Below, one piece after another: positions 33,856 through 44,884 of a stretch of DNA of 64,000 nucleotides. The stretch comes from Rhabdophis nuchalis. Taxonomy: Eukaryota; Chordata; Lepidosauria; Squamata; Natricidae. The translations under genes were made by a program, and so were the position numbers. Where the stretch lies: contig CM077644.1 of NCBI GenBank assembly GCA_039707465.1, forward strand, positions 214,953,962 to 215,017,961, given 5' to 3'. Numbering within the stretch: the first letter of the stretch is position 1; the number at the start of each line of letters is the position of its first letter. A model generated the notes under the pieces. It made no database searches. It worked only from the letters and a program-made list of their open reading frames with translations, and was not told where the DNA came from.

Positions 33856-34236
33856 CAGGAGTGTCAAACTCATGGCCCGCGGAACCAGTTCCGGCCCATA
33901 GGGGGTTTAGATCTGATCTGCTGGGCTGCCCTGGAAGTAGCGAAGGATGGGCCTGCAGTGCTTCTGCCAGTGAAAACGGGCTTCCAATCTCCATTTTTGG
34001 CTGGAATAACCTCCTGCAACCCGTGTGCGTCCCTCCTAAGCTCCATTTTTGCTGGCAGAGTGTTGCAGGAGACCACCCCAGCCGAAAGTGGAGATTGGGA
34101 GTCCATTTTCACTGGCAGATCACTCGGGCCACCACAGGTGCCCCAACATGAGTGACATCAATTTGGCCACTCCAGCCCCCTGAGATCAAACACAACCTTG
34201 ATGCGGCTCTCCATGAAATCGCGTTTGACACACCTG
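33856..34236 (+). mobile_element. hAT-type MITE (..TTTGACACCCCTG family)
   Basis: CAGGAGTGTCAAACTCATGG to ATCGCGTTTGACACACCTG. CCTTATAC and CTTTAGAC match at 6 of 8. Contains the same CCATTTTTGGCTGGAATAAC and GGAAGTAGCGAAGGATGGGC modules as its relatives. Confidence 0.7.
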
Positions 34237-34239
34237 CTT

Positions 34240-36080
34240 TAGACTGTCTGTAAAATGTTTCCCCTTTATATTTGAGATGGTTCTGCAGGGCAGCTGCAAA
34301 ATAACAAGCTTCTGAATTTAACTGACCAGGGCATTTGGGCAATTGGAAAGGCAAAAAAGCAGGTTACCCAATGGAATATTACTGCACTTTGAGGAGTATT
34401 TCCTAACCAGACACAAACACTTTTTAAATAGCAGTGTGAATCGCACTGCAGGCTTATTAGTTCTATAAAATGATAGTGAGCTAAATTGTACAAGGCAGTT
34501 ATTACCCAACTACAATAAAACAAAAGTGGACTCAAAAGTGGATTTACTGGAATTTATGTTGACAGTTCATTCTACTTTGGTTGATACCCACACCGTCATT
34601 CCTATTGACAAGGTATATTTTCATTCTGCTTTAAAGTAGCATCTAATACAAATCTGGAATTTCCTTTTCCAATAATTAGATAGACTATTTTATGAGGTCC
34701 CTTGTGATGTTCCCTAACCTAAGAATATACAAACAAGGAAATTCTAGTGATGAATCCCAAGAAGCATGAAGAATCACGATACTGCTCATTTTAGTTTAAG
34801 ATAATTTAGTTTTTTAAATATAAAGCTTATATTTTAATATTGTGCATCACTGAGTGTAATGTATGAATCAAGATAAATAAAGAAATAATTAAATATCACA
34901 TGAATACTTTTTAATAATTTGGTATTTGAGCAACGTGACATTGTTGCCAAATTTAAAATATATTTCTATTTATTTATGAAAATCATTATATTAATATGCC
35001 AGTTATTATTTTTAATATATAAAATCATATATGCTGAGACTGCAGAACACACACTACTGTTTGGCACTACAAAAAAAATTGTTTTAAAATTGCCTGAAAG
35101 AAAGTGTGTTCCACCAATGCAAAAAAACAGGTCAAACTATTTTAGTCTCCGATCATAGCATTGTTTTGGGTTTTGATTGTCCCTTCTAGATAACTGGAGG
35201 CAATCTGCGCAGAATTTGCATTATGTAAGACAGTTTCACACCAATAAGATCAGATTTTTCTATCATGTTCCAGTAGGGGTTATGATTTCCACTTTTTTTT
35301 TCTGCCACTCTGCAAAAACTGCTGCATGCTATTAAACAGCACTTGCAGGAAATTTGGCTTCTATAGTCACCAAATATAAGAAGCAGATGCTCAATTACCG
35401 CTAATGAAGACCAGCCTCAAAACTCAATGTGTTATGTGATCCTATAAAACAAATCATATTTTTTCTTGCTCTGGGTGAGTTAGTTATTCTGGAATTCTTC
35501 TGAACAACTGTCAAGTCATTCAGAATTTTTATTCCTAAGCGTAATGAACAATTGCTGCATTTTATTTTATTTTATTTTTAATCAACCTTACATAGCTGCC
35601 TCCTAAATTTGATTTTTTTCAAAAAAGGAAATTCAAAATATAAAACATGAAGATTAGACTTTGAAATGTGAGTTAAGTAAAATATTTGGGTAAAACCAGG
35701 CAAGCGGCAAGCAATTCCTCACTCTGTCCCCCATTCCCCCCCAAAAAGTCTTCTTGAAGTTTAAAAATCTTTGAGAAATACTGGTCTTCAACTGTAAGGG
35801 AAGCTTCCAATCAGATTTGTAATGTGTGACAATCATAACTCAGAATATCAAATCACTGGACCCATTTTGGTCTATGATCACAACCAGTGAACCTGTTGCT
35901 AAAGTTCACCTATGGGAACAGTTGATTTGGTTTATTCTGGGAGGACGATCCACCCGCCAATCAGCTCCTCTTGCTGAATTACATGCTAATGTGCTGAATT
36001 AGGCTGTTTGCTAAGGACACTAGCCAGATGAATACCAATGGATGCTGGTAGGCAGAGGAAGATTTTTTTTTCTTATTTTC
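34240..36080. other. No gene seen
   Basis: About 1.8 kb of AT-rich sequence with no recognisable coding or repeat signature. Confidence 0.45.
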
Positions 36081-36084
36081 ATCC

Positions 36085-36125
36085 CCAAAAACTAAGGTGT
36101 GTGTCTTACACTCAGAAAAATACGG
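36085..36125. mobile_element. Mariner-like MITE terminal fragment
   Basis: GTGTGTCTTACACTCAGAAA followed by AATACGG and TA matches the right terminus of 11831-12668. Confidence 0.5.
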
Positions 36126-36127
36126 TA

Positions 36128-36980
36128 ATCTGCTCACTTTGTTGTTTCTCATTATTAAAGTAGAAATCTCCCAGTCATTTAGAGTTGAGTGGTCTTCAAA
36201 TTGTGCAAACAAACTAGTGACACTTATTCATAGCTAACCCAGACTAAGTTTGAAGTGCCATAAAAAGCATTAACCAGTGGCTTGAGGTTGTCAGGATTTG
36301 CATAGGAAAAACAAGCTTAGATTTTTCCCCTCCTAATTTTTCTGCAGTATTTTTACAGTGTCGGAAGGGAGAGAATACAGTACTAAGTCTATTGGTATCT
36401 TTTCCTCTGAAAGATCTTCAGTCTCATTTATCCCAGTCTAATATAATACATCAGAGCCTTTTCTCTATTTGTTCCAAGACTACTGAGTCAGAATGGATCT
36501 CATCTATCAGTTATGATTAAAGAGAAGCAGCAATAGTGGCTTTCTGGGTACCTGTAATTCAGCTGAGATCATAAGGCTGGCATGCAATACTTAACACAAC
36601 AAAACAATCCATAGCGTACAACACACTATACCAATAGAAATAGTTCACAGAGAGAGAGAGACAGAGAGACAGAGAGAGAAACAAACACACCCACACCCAT
36701 ATATATTCTGTACAATTGTTTTACATAGTGAAAGGAAGTGTTCTACATTCCTGCTATGATTCATTCCTGTATTTTATTTCATTGGGCAGCTGACATTTTG
36801 ATAGCAAAATGAGCCAATGTGGCTAATGTATTTTCCACCACTCCCTCTCCATGCAAGTCTAAGTGAACCAGAACAAAGCACTTATTTTACGATTTGTATC
36901 ACTGATTTTTCTGTATGGAGGTTAGGAGCGTATGCTCAGCAGAGATTTTAATTGCTGTGTCCCCATCTTCTCCCCCCCCC
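36128..36980. other. No gene seen
   Basis: Contains a (GA)n/(GACA)n tract at 36651-36682. Otherwise AT-rich without signature. Confidence 0.4.
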
Positions 36981-36982
36981 CC

Positions 36983-37375
36983 TTGAGTCATTGTTAAATC
37001 TTGATGACTGCTTGGCTAGTCCTTGCGATTTTCTTGGCAAGGTTTTGGAAGTAGTTTGCCATTGCCTTCTTCGTAGAGCTGAGAGAGAGTGCAAGGTCAC
37101 CAGCTGGCTTTATGGCAAAGGCAGGACTAGAATTCCCAGTCTCCCAGTGTCTTAACCACAATATCAGTGGTTCTCAACCTGTGGGTCGGGACCTCTTTAA
37201 GGGTCGAATGACTCTTTCACAGGGGTTGCCTAAGACCATCGGAAAACACATATTTTCGATGGTCTTAGGAACCGAGACCAATTTTATGGTTGGGGTCACC
37301 ACAACATGAGGAACTATATTAAAGGGTCGCAGCATTGGGAAGGTTGAGAACCACTGCACTATATCAATGTGCCCT
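36983..37375 (-). mobile_element. Sauria-type SINE, antisense, interrupted by SPIN
   Basis: GTAGTTTGCCATTGCCTTCT, CAAGGTCACCAGCTGGCTTT and AGGACTAGAATTCCCAGTCT read as the reverse complement of a SINE body and tRNA-like head, ending TCTTAACCACAATAT. The SPIN copy 37165-37356 lies inside the head. Confidence 0.6.
37165..37356 (+). mobile_element. SPIN (Space Invaders) hAT non-autonomous element
   Basis: CAGTGGTTCTCAACCTGTGG and AAGGTTGAGAACCACTG form the terminal inverted repeat, with CACAATAT (37157-37164) and CACTATAT (37357-37364) as a 7-of-8 target duplication. The interior GGGGTTGCCTAAGACCATCG, ATTTTATGGTTGGGGTCACC and CACAACATGAGGAACT is the SPIN_NA signature as I know it. SPIN is a hAT family shown to have moved horizontally between tetrapods, including squamates. 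This 192-bp copy lacks transposase. Confidence 0.88.
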
Positions 37376-37531
37376 CATTTCTTCTCATTTCACTCTTATT
37401 TCCAACCATGTAAAAACACGTTACACAGCAATATACAAGCAGTATGAATATGATCCAGATCCTAGGCATAATGTATCTATTAAAAAAGAAGAGTTAAATA
37501 AATGTATCCAATACTAAAAGTCTTCCTAGAG

Positions 37532-37648
37532 CAGGGATCGCCAACCTTGGCAACTTTAAGACTTGTGGACTTTAATTCCCATAGTTGAATTGGATCTCTG
37601 GGAGTTGAAGTCCACAAGTCTTAAAGTTGCCAAGGTTGGAGGCCCCTG
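37532..37648. mobile_element. Fold-back hAT MITE
   Basis: CAGGGATCGCCAACCTTGGC pairs with GCCAAGGTTGGAGGCCCCTG, and the inner arms around GACTTGTGGACTT also pair. TCCTAGAG and CCCTAGTG match at 6 of 8. Confidence 0.75.
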
Positions 37649-38359
37649 CCCTAGTGCATTCTGTTTCTTCATGACATCATACCTTTCCACTTTCAGTAAG
37701 GAAGCTGTACAGAAGGAGAAAGAGAGCGGCCACATTTTTCCTCCTGTTGCTTAAAGGAAAGATTTCCAAAAAACACGACTTGTGCTCTGAGGTAAGTTTT
37801 CCCTCCCCAGAACTCCACTCCTTCATGCACCCAGAGATGTTGGAGGAACGGTGTTTGGCTCCCAGACTGCATGTAGTTCTCCAAAGAGTGATTGTATCAT
37901 GGGCCACACACGTGTGAGTAAAATAGTGAGAAAATGAAGACTTTTTTTTCAATGCTGATGATCTAAGAAGCACCGAGCCAAGTACATTCAATCCAGGATT
38001 GCCAAGAAGCATTTTCTCAGCTCTTTTGCCTTGTATCCATTTAGTTATAAAGGCCATAATATGAGTCACCGATATCTCACAACATTCTCTCTGTTACTCA
38101 GCTCTTGCCCTTCCCCAGAGTACACGAAAGTTACCAAATCATCTGGTCATAAGTTATATTTAGAACAGAAAGAGTTGGTGACATTTATGACAGATCAAAC
38201 ATATGGGAGATGAAATTTAGTTCCAAGTCACAGAAATAAGAGGCCAAGATACAACATTTCTCTGTTATAACAAAAGTGATCTGCTGCGCCTTCTCCTCCA
38301 ATAGTAACTATTTAGGAGAAACCCAGTTTAATCACCAGGTTTATTATGCATACCATATA

Positions 38360-38455
38360 GAGGTAGTCCTCAACTTACAATCACAACTGGAGCCAGAGTT
38401 TCCGTTGCTAAGCAAGGTGACTTTTAAGTGAGTCATATTCATTTTCTGACTTTTG
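38360..38455 (+). mobile_element. Tigger-like MITE, left fragment
   Basis: GAGGTAGTCCTCAACTTACA, then TTGCTAAGCAAGGTGACTTT; the match ends at about 38455 where GC-rich sequence begins. Confidence 0.5.
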
Positions 38456-38459
38456 CAAA

Positions 38460-39034
38460 GCAGCTCTCAAAGAAGCGGGAGGCTTCTTTGACAGCCAGCC
38501 ACATCCCAGCAGCAGTCGTTGGCTGGGGCCACCGAAAACTCAGGTCAGTTTGCCTTCCAGACTCTGGACCAGCCTCCACGTAAGGTAAGCAGCCCAAACA
38601 AAGAGGTGGTGGTGGTGGAAGAAGCGAGGCAAGGCCAGACCCGTGGAATGGAGCATTCCCTGACTTGGCTGAGGCCCCAGCCTCCAACCCAGGGCGAGCG
38701 GGCAGCATGCTTACTTACCTTTGGTGAGCTGAGCAGAGCAGGCAAGGTGCGGAGGTGACAGGCAAGGCATGTAGCTGGGGGCTGGGCCATGTGGCCAAGG
38801 CATATATAGGGTTCAGATGGGTTGGGCGAGTGTCAGAGAAAGCAAGCGTTGGATGGGTGGATAGATGGGGCAAGCGAATGGCGACTGGGCGGGTGGGGCA
38901 AGCGAGTAAGTAGCAACAGGGTGACCGGTTTGGGGGTGTGGCCAACCGGCCATCGTTATTGGTTCTCTGACCTCGGGCAGATTGCTGCCACCCATTCGCG
39001 CGAACTGGTGCGAACCGGATGAGTACCACCTTTG
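38460..39034 (+). mobile_element. GC-rich hAT-like element, right end only recognised
   Basis: The right end GCGAACTGGTGCGAACCGGA followed by GAGTACCACCTTTG matches the accggtt family of MITEs. The interior is GC-rich, with open frames on both strands that match nothing. A left terminus was not found. Confidence 0.4.
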
Positions 39035-39186
39035 ATCTGGCCATAAAAGTGAGTTGGTTGCCAAGCACACAAAATGGGTTGTGTGGTCATGGAAGGAGGG
39101 GGTGCCGTTGGAACTCTGGAACCAGGTCATAAGGACTTTTTGCAGGGGAGGCAAACATTTTTTGGGGGGTCCTAATGGACCTAAGT

Positions 39187-39625
39187 CAGTGCTTCTCAAT
39201 TATTTTCTGTCATGCCCCCCTAGGAAGAAGAAAACATTTCGCGCCCCCCGCGCGACTGTAAATAGTATCATCCGGGTCTAAAAGTCACACGGGCGGGTTT
39301 GGCTAATCAGGATAGAGCATCATGTCTATCCAATCGGGTCTGTTCTCCTCGAAAGGGAGGAGCATGCGCAGTCACATGTACTGGCTTAATGCTCACTATC
39401 GATGCAAATGTCAGCAGCCGTAGCCCGATTTCTTTAGCAAGTTTGATTAATTGGGGCAGCGTTATGTTTCACAGGAGAAGGTCCTTGTCAGCATCTGACT
39501 GGATACAGAGACATAAACACCGGGCTTGGCTTGTTATGACAGTGTTTGCCGAGGTCAAACGCGCCCCCCTTTATGGAGCCTCGCGCCCCCCCTGGGGGGC
39601 GCGCCCCACTATTTGAGAAGCACTG
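39187..39625. mobile_element. hAT-type element (CAGTGCTTCTCAA), perfect TSD
   Basis: CAGTGCTTCTCAATTATTTT and CACTATTTGAGAAGCACTG form the terminal inverted repeat. ACCTAAGT is duplicated exactly at 39179-39186 and 39626-39633. Inside, GCGCCCCCCGCGCGAC and a GCGCCCCCCCTGGGGGGCGC palindrome are conspicuous. It is 439 bp without transposase. Confidence 0.88.
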
Positions 39626-39634
39626 ACCTAAGTG

Positions 39635-40925
39635 AAGATTACCTGTCCTCTAACTTCCTGGAGATTCCAAATCCCCTTGAAGCTGATGGCGAGCACGGTG
39701 TTACTTATATAGCATTTTCACTACATTCTCAGGAGTTCTGCCCCCATTTTTTAAAATGGCCAATTAAAAAAAAAAATATCTGGACAACAGAAAACAGGTC
39801 TCCACTGTAATTTTACCATTTAGACTACTTTAATAATAAATTGCAAACATTGAAAGAAGTAATAACTTAATTAAAAGTTAATATTTTCTAACAATATATC
39901 TTGCTAATTGCTCGAATTTATTACAGGAAGAAAGGGGAGCCATTTAAAAATAATCTTTCCATGAAGACTTGCAGTTATTTAGTTACTGGGAAGACCTCAT
40001 GTATATGCAAATTAACTAAGAATAAAAGACAAAATAACTATACTTTGGTAGTCTCTTTCCAAAGGAGTAAATCTTTAGCACAAAGCATTGAACATCCTAA
40101 TTTATATAACTGATAAAAAGGCAAATCGTAGGCTGGACAACCATGAGAGGTACCTGCCTTTTTGCCTCTATTGTGGAATCATCTGAATTTTTATTGCTAT
40201 AGCAGTCCAAACATCTATACATATTTGTCTGCCTTTTAAAATCTCCCATGGAGGTTCCCTGCAACTCAGAAACATCTGTTATGTTTTGCTGCGATACAGA
40301 CAATGCTTTTTTGCTCCCACACATTAACATTAAGGAAATGTATTTTCTAATTCTCACCTGGACTGTGTTTTCTTCCATTTTGAAAAGATACCTACATTCA
40401 AAACTAGTTATTCTGTTGTATAACTACACTAGTTTTCATTTCGTTATCTGCCATTTGTTCTCTTTTTAAAAATAGTTTATTACAACACAAACGTACATAC
40501 ACACACACCTGCAAATCCCATCTCTCAAAATCTCTTTAGCTAAAAATAATATACAGTAGGTTTTAATGTAAATAAGCCATCAGATCTTCCTGCGTAAATA
40601 ATTTTTGCTGCAGTCCCATTTCCTTTAATGAAATGCAAAATTACATTAAAAGTGTAGGAGGAACAATTTTAGCAGCAAGGTAAAAACTAATAATTTGTTT
40701 AATTGCCTTGGCTTGGCACACACAACATTACTGCCAAGAAGCCTATTCCTAATTAAGGTATTCACTTTTACTTTTAACACTGCGGGTTTTTTTTTTTATC
40801 ATGAGGACAATGGCTACAAATTTGCCTTCTCATCTTAAGGAAATAGGATATTCTTGTGTGTTTTATCCAAAAGAATGTACATTATGATTAATCTTTAATT
40901 TTTAATAAACTGACCATTTTATTAT
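39635..40925. other. No gene seen
   Basis: AT-rich sequence without recognisable coding or repeat signature; short CA run at about 40498-40508. Confidence 0.45.
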
Positions 40926-40929
40926 TATT

Positions 40930-41695
40930 TTCCCCCCTTTTACGACTTTTCTTGCCATGTTTGTTAAGCAAATCACTGCAATGGTTAAATTAGTAACCCA
41001 GCTGTTAAGTGAATCTGGCTTCCCCATTCATGTTTCAGTTTATTTGGATTTATATCCCGCCCTATCTCCCCGAAGGGACTCAGGGCGGTTCACAGGCAAA
41101 TATAAAACAATACAATAAATACAATACAGTGTTAAAATGAAATTTAATTAACTAGCCTGTGCTAAAATATAACTAAAAACTTTTAAAATCCCCTACCAAA
41201 TACAGTTAAATTATTTCTAGTCTAAAATCTAGGCTAAAGTCTAAGCTAAAATCTAAAATCTAAGCTCTAAGCTAGGCCAGCTAGGTGAAAGAAGTGTGTT
41301 TTCAGTGAACGGCGAAAAAGGCGAAGGTCCGTGATGGTACGAAGTTCGGTGGGTAGGTCATTCCAGAGGGCCGGGCCTGCCACAGAGAAGGTCCTCCCCC
41401 TGGGCACCGCCCGCCGGCATTGACCGGCAGACGGCACCCTGAGGAGGCCCTCCCTGTGGGAGCGGACTGGTCGAAGGGAGGTATGCGGTATGCGGAGGTA
41501 TTGCAATCTGACTTTGCTTGTCAGATTACAAAAGGGATCACATGACTCTGGGATGCTGCAACCGTTATAAATGTGAGTCAGTTGTCAAGCATCTGAATGT
41601 AAATTACGAGATTATGGAGATGCTACAATAGTCCTAAGCCACTTTTTGCACTGTTGTTGTTAACTTCAAACGGTCACAAAATAAACTACTGTTGT
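40930..41695 (+). mobile_element. Tigger-like MITE split by an antisense L2
   Basis: The left part (CTTTTACGACTTTTCTTGCC to GAATCTGGCTTCCCCATTCA) and right part (GACTTTGCTTGTCAGATTAC to AACTTCAAACGGTCACAAAA) are collinear with 28641-29019. The L2 at 41036-41512 separates them. The left terminus is missing. An isolated terminus-like CCTGTCGAGGACCACCTGTA at 42393-42412 may be its displaced right end or belong to another copy. Confidence 0.6.
41036..41512 (-). mobile_element. L2-clade LINE 3' end, antisense
   Basis: The minus-strand frame 41506-41267 encodes HTSLRPVRSHREGLLRVPSA and GRTFSVAGPALWNDLPTELR, followed by a 3' UTR reaching 41036 with the CCGCCCTGAGTCCCTTCGGG end block. It is 5'-truncated. 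Confidence 0.85.
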
Positions 41696-41930
41696 TATAT
41701 AAATTGCTAGTTTATACTATTACGTAAAAATAAAAAGTTGAGGTAGATGTTAATGCCTTATTCTATTGCACCAAGAGTTGGAAGTCAATGCCTTTTTTTC
41801 TTTTCCCCCTTGCTTTTCCCCACTATCAATTTCCCTTTCTGAACTTCTCTACTATTTACTTTTGTATTCTCTTTGTATGCTATATTATAAACTAATAAAA
41901 ATTGTATAATAAAACGAAATACAAGGTCGA

Positions 41931-42383
41931 GACCGCATCCTACCTCATACATCCCTGCGGCCGATCCGCTCCCACAGAGAGGGACTTCTCCGGGTGCCGT
42001 CCACTAGGCAATGTCAGTGGGCGACGCCCAGGGGAAGGGCCTTCTCTGTGGTGGGCCCAACCCTCTGGAACGACCTACCCCCCGACCTCAGAACAACCAC
42101 GGACCTCCGCACCTTCCGCCAGAAATTAAAGACGCTCCTGTTTCATCAGGCCGACTTGGCCTAAGTTATTTACCTAGCCTACAGTCTGTAAAATAAATTG
42201 TTTTAATTGGGTTTGTATGGGATTATGTTTTAACTTCTAAATTTTAGCACAGGGATAATTATTTAATTTGATTTTAACTATTTATATTGTGATACTGTTC
42301 TGTTTTTTAACTTCCTGTGCACCGCCCCGGGTCCCTTTGGTGAGAGGGTACGGTTATATAAATCCAAATAAATCAAAATCAAA
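41931..42383 (+). mobile_element. L2-clade LINE 3' end
   Basis: Same segment as 8543-9010: GAGACCGCATCCTACCTCAT, the CCGGGTGCCGTCCACTAGGC block and a 3' UTR ending GTACGGTTATATAAATCC. Just before it, 41755-41915 ends AATAAAAATTGTATAATAAA and could be an unrelated LINE 3' end. Confidence 0.8.
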
Positions 42384-42420
42384 TCAAGTCTACCTGTCGA
42401 GGACCACCTGTACAAAAATT

Positions 42421-42790
42421 CAGTGGTGGGATTCAAATTATTCAACAACCGGTTCTCTGCCCTAATGACCAGCTGAGTAGGTGGGGCTCGGTGGTCATGT
42501 GGCTGGGTGGGCGTGGCCAACTCAGCGTCACTCATATTGATAGGTGCTTCACCTTAGCTGTTACAATGTAATAAGGGTTAACTGGAGAGGCAGCTTCTGT
42601 AAGCAGGACAATAAAGATTGGGCTAGAAACAACACCAGAATGTTTCCTTCCTGCCTTCCTTACAGGATTAGCCCTGTAAAGTGGGAAAAAACAAAATGAG
42701 ATTTCTTCCAACAACCAGTTCTCTGAACTGCTTAGAAATCTAACAACTGGTTCTCCCAAATAGGTGTGAACTGGCTGAATCCCACCACTA
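42421..42790 (+). mobile_element. hAT-type MITE
   Basis: CAGTGGTGGGATTCAAATTA to GGCTGAATCCCACCACTA. CAAAAATT and CATATATT match at 6 of 8. The interior has AACAACCGGTTCTCTGCC and AACAACTGGTTCTCCCAA in inverse roles. Confidence 0.7.
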
Positions 42791-42791
42791 C

Positions 42792-43410
42792 ATATATTGG
42801 ATTATTCATATTAGTTGCATGTAAACACTTGTTTTGATTATTCTTTTCCCCTGGACTTACTAACTTTTTGGAATTTAGCCTGTCACATACCAACATGATC
42901 CTTGGCCTAAAAAGATAGGGCATAGTTATAGTGCCCTGTTTGTCAAAAATGTGGAACGTTGAAAAACGTGTATATCCTTGGATTAGGGTGTAATGAAAGG
43001 AATGGGTTCTGCAGGGAAAACAGACACACCGGGGAACCATTTTCTGAAGAGAACCAAAGCACATAGGCCAAAGAACATTGTGCTCTACGCACAGAGTAGC
43101 TTATTGCCCTGAACTACAAATGAAAGGTTCCTAATGGATGATTCTGAAAAGCAAAGGAATATTCAGAGATTTAGCTGCCCAAAGCCCACAGATACACAGA
43201 AAGTTGCAACAACTGACTGCTAACATCCTTGTTTTGGATGGTAGGGAGGGATCACCATATTATGATGGCTTTTTTTTCTGAATGTAAAAAAAAACCATTG
43301 ACAACACAGACTGTTTTGTAATATGCTATGGCATGTTTCTTTCTGCTCTTACAAAAACATTTTTTCTTTTTTTAGTGCACTGACTACACCACATACATGT
43401 ATCAGTTGTT
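42792..43410. other. No feature seen
   Basis: AT-rich sequence upstream of a CR1 copy; nothing recognised. Confidence 0.4.
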
Positions 43411-43417
43411 TTGACTC

Positions 43418-44712
43418 TCTTGAAAGAGGATTCCCCGGTCCTGGAGCAGTTCCCCGGTCCTGGAGCACCGGGGAACTGCCAGAAAACTGGAAAAGAGCTG
43501 ATGTGGTTCCCATCTTCAAAAAAGGGGAAAAAACAGATCCAGGAAACTATAGACCCATCAGCCTGACCTCAATACCAGGAAAGATTCTGGAAAAGATAAT
43601 TAAGCAACAAATAAGTGAACACCTAGAAGCAAACAAAGTAATAGCCAAAAGCCAACATGGGTTTGTCAAAAACAGATCATGCCAGACTAATCTAATTGCA
43701 TTCTTTGACAAAGTGACAAAATTAGTGGACCTGAGGAATGCTGTCGATATAATTTACTTGGACTTCAGTAAGGCATTTGATAAAGTAGACCATAACCTAC
43801 TATTAGATAAAGTAGAAAAATGTTGGTTAGACAGCATCACCACCAAATGGATTCGCAACTGGCTGACCTCCAGAAGATAGGCTTAAGATACAGAAGGATC
43901 TTGACAAACTTGAACATTGGGCACTATCTAATAAAATGAAATTCAATTGTGAAAAAAGTAAGGTTCTACATTTAGGCAAGAAAAACAAAATGCACAGGTA
44001 CAGTATAGGTGGTACCTTGCTCAATAGTAGCAACTGTGAGAGGGATCTTGGAATCCTAGTGGACAACCATTTAAATATGAGCCAGCAGTGTGCAGCAGCT
44101 GCCAAAAAAGCCAACACAGTTCTAGGGTGTATAAACAGAAGGATAGAATCTAGATCACGTGAAGTGTTAATGCCACTGTATAGTGCCTTGGTAAGGCCAC
44201 ACTTGGAATACTGCATACAGTTTTGGTCGCCACGATATAGAAAAGACGTGGAGACTCTGGAAAGAGTGCAGAGAAGAGCAACCAAGATGATTAGGGGACT
44301 GGAGACTAAAACATATGAAGAACGGTTGCAGGAGCTGGGTATGTCTAGTTTGATGAAGAGAAGGACCAGGGGAGACATGATAGCAGTGTTCCGATATCTC
44401 AGAGGTTGCCACAAAGAAGAGGGAGTCAAACTATTCTCCAAGGCACCTGGGGGCAGGACAAGAAGCAATGGGTGGAAACTAATCAAGGAGAGAAGCAACT
44501 TAGAACTAAGGAGAAATTTCCTGACAGTTAGAACAATTAACCTCTGGAACAGCTTGCCTCCAGAAGTTGTGAATGCCCCAACCCTGTAAGTCTTTAAAAA
44601 GATGTTAGATAGCCATTTGTCTGAAATGGTATAAGGTTCCTGCCCACGCAGGGGGTTGGACTAGAAGACCTACAAGGTCCCTTCCAACTCTGCTATTGTA
44701 TTGTATTATTGT
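43418..44712 (+). mobile_element. CR1 LINE, 5'-truncated with internal RT deletion
   Basis: Two frames carry CR1 ORF2. Frame 1 (to 43880) has DWFKKGEKTDPGNYRPISL-like content: VPIFKKGEKTDPGNYRPISL, QHGFVKNRSCQTNLIAFFDK and DIIYLDFSKAFDKVDH, stopping after WIRNWLTSRR. Frame 2 (from about 43881) resumes at the DLDKLEHWALSNKMKF region and continues through DLGILVDNHLNMSQQCAAAA, RPHLEYCIQFWSPRY and INLWNSLPPEVV. The span between them, which in CR1 holds the FADD catalytic motif, is deleted with a frame change. The 3' UTR ends GACCTACAAGG then TCCCTTCCAACTCTG and an ATTGT-rich tail. The 5' edge has an 18-bp direct repeat (TTCCCCGGTCCTGGAGCA). Confidence 0.9.
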
Positions 44713-44732
44713 ATTGATTGATAGTTACATCT

Positions 44733-44880
44733 GCTGCTGTGACCTAGAGGTGGAGCTCTTGCCTCCCAATCAGGAGGTTGTGAGTTCAATCCTAGGTAGA
44801 GGCAGATGTAGGGTCCTTTGCTTGGGAAGGGGTTTGGGCTAGATGACCTGAAAGGTCCCTTCCAACTCTGTTAATGTTAA
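44733..44880 (+). mobile_element. tRNA-derived SINE with CR1-like tail
   Basis: The head has an A-box-like TGACCTAGAGGTGG and a B-box-like TGAGTTCAATCC. The tail GGGCTAGATGACCTGAAAGG followed by TCCCTTCCAACTCTG matches the CR1 3' end at about 44656-44694. SINEs often share the 3' tail of the LINE that mobilises them, so CR1 machinery is the likely driver. Confidence 0.65.
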
Positions 44881-44884
44881 CAAA

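Noticed and set aside
38439..39199. GC-rich open frames on both strands as a possible exon or CpG-island promoter
   Set aside because: No protein resemblance, and the right end matches a hAT MITE terminus.
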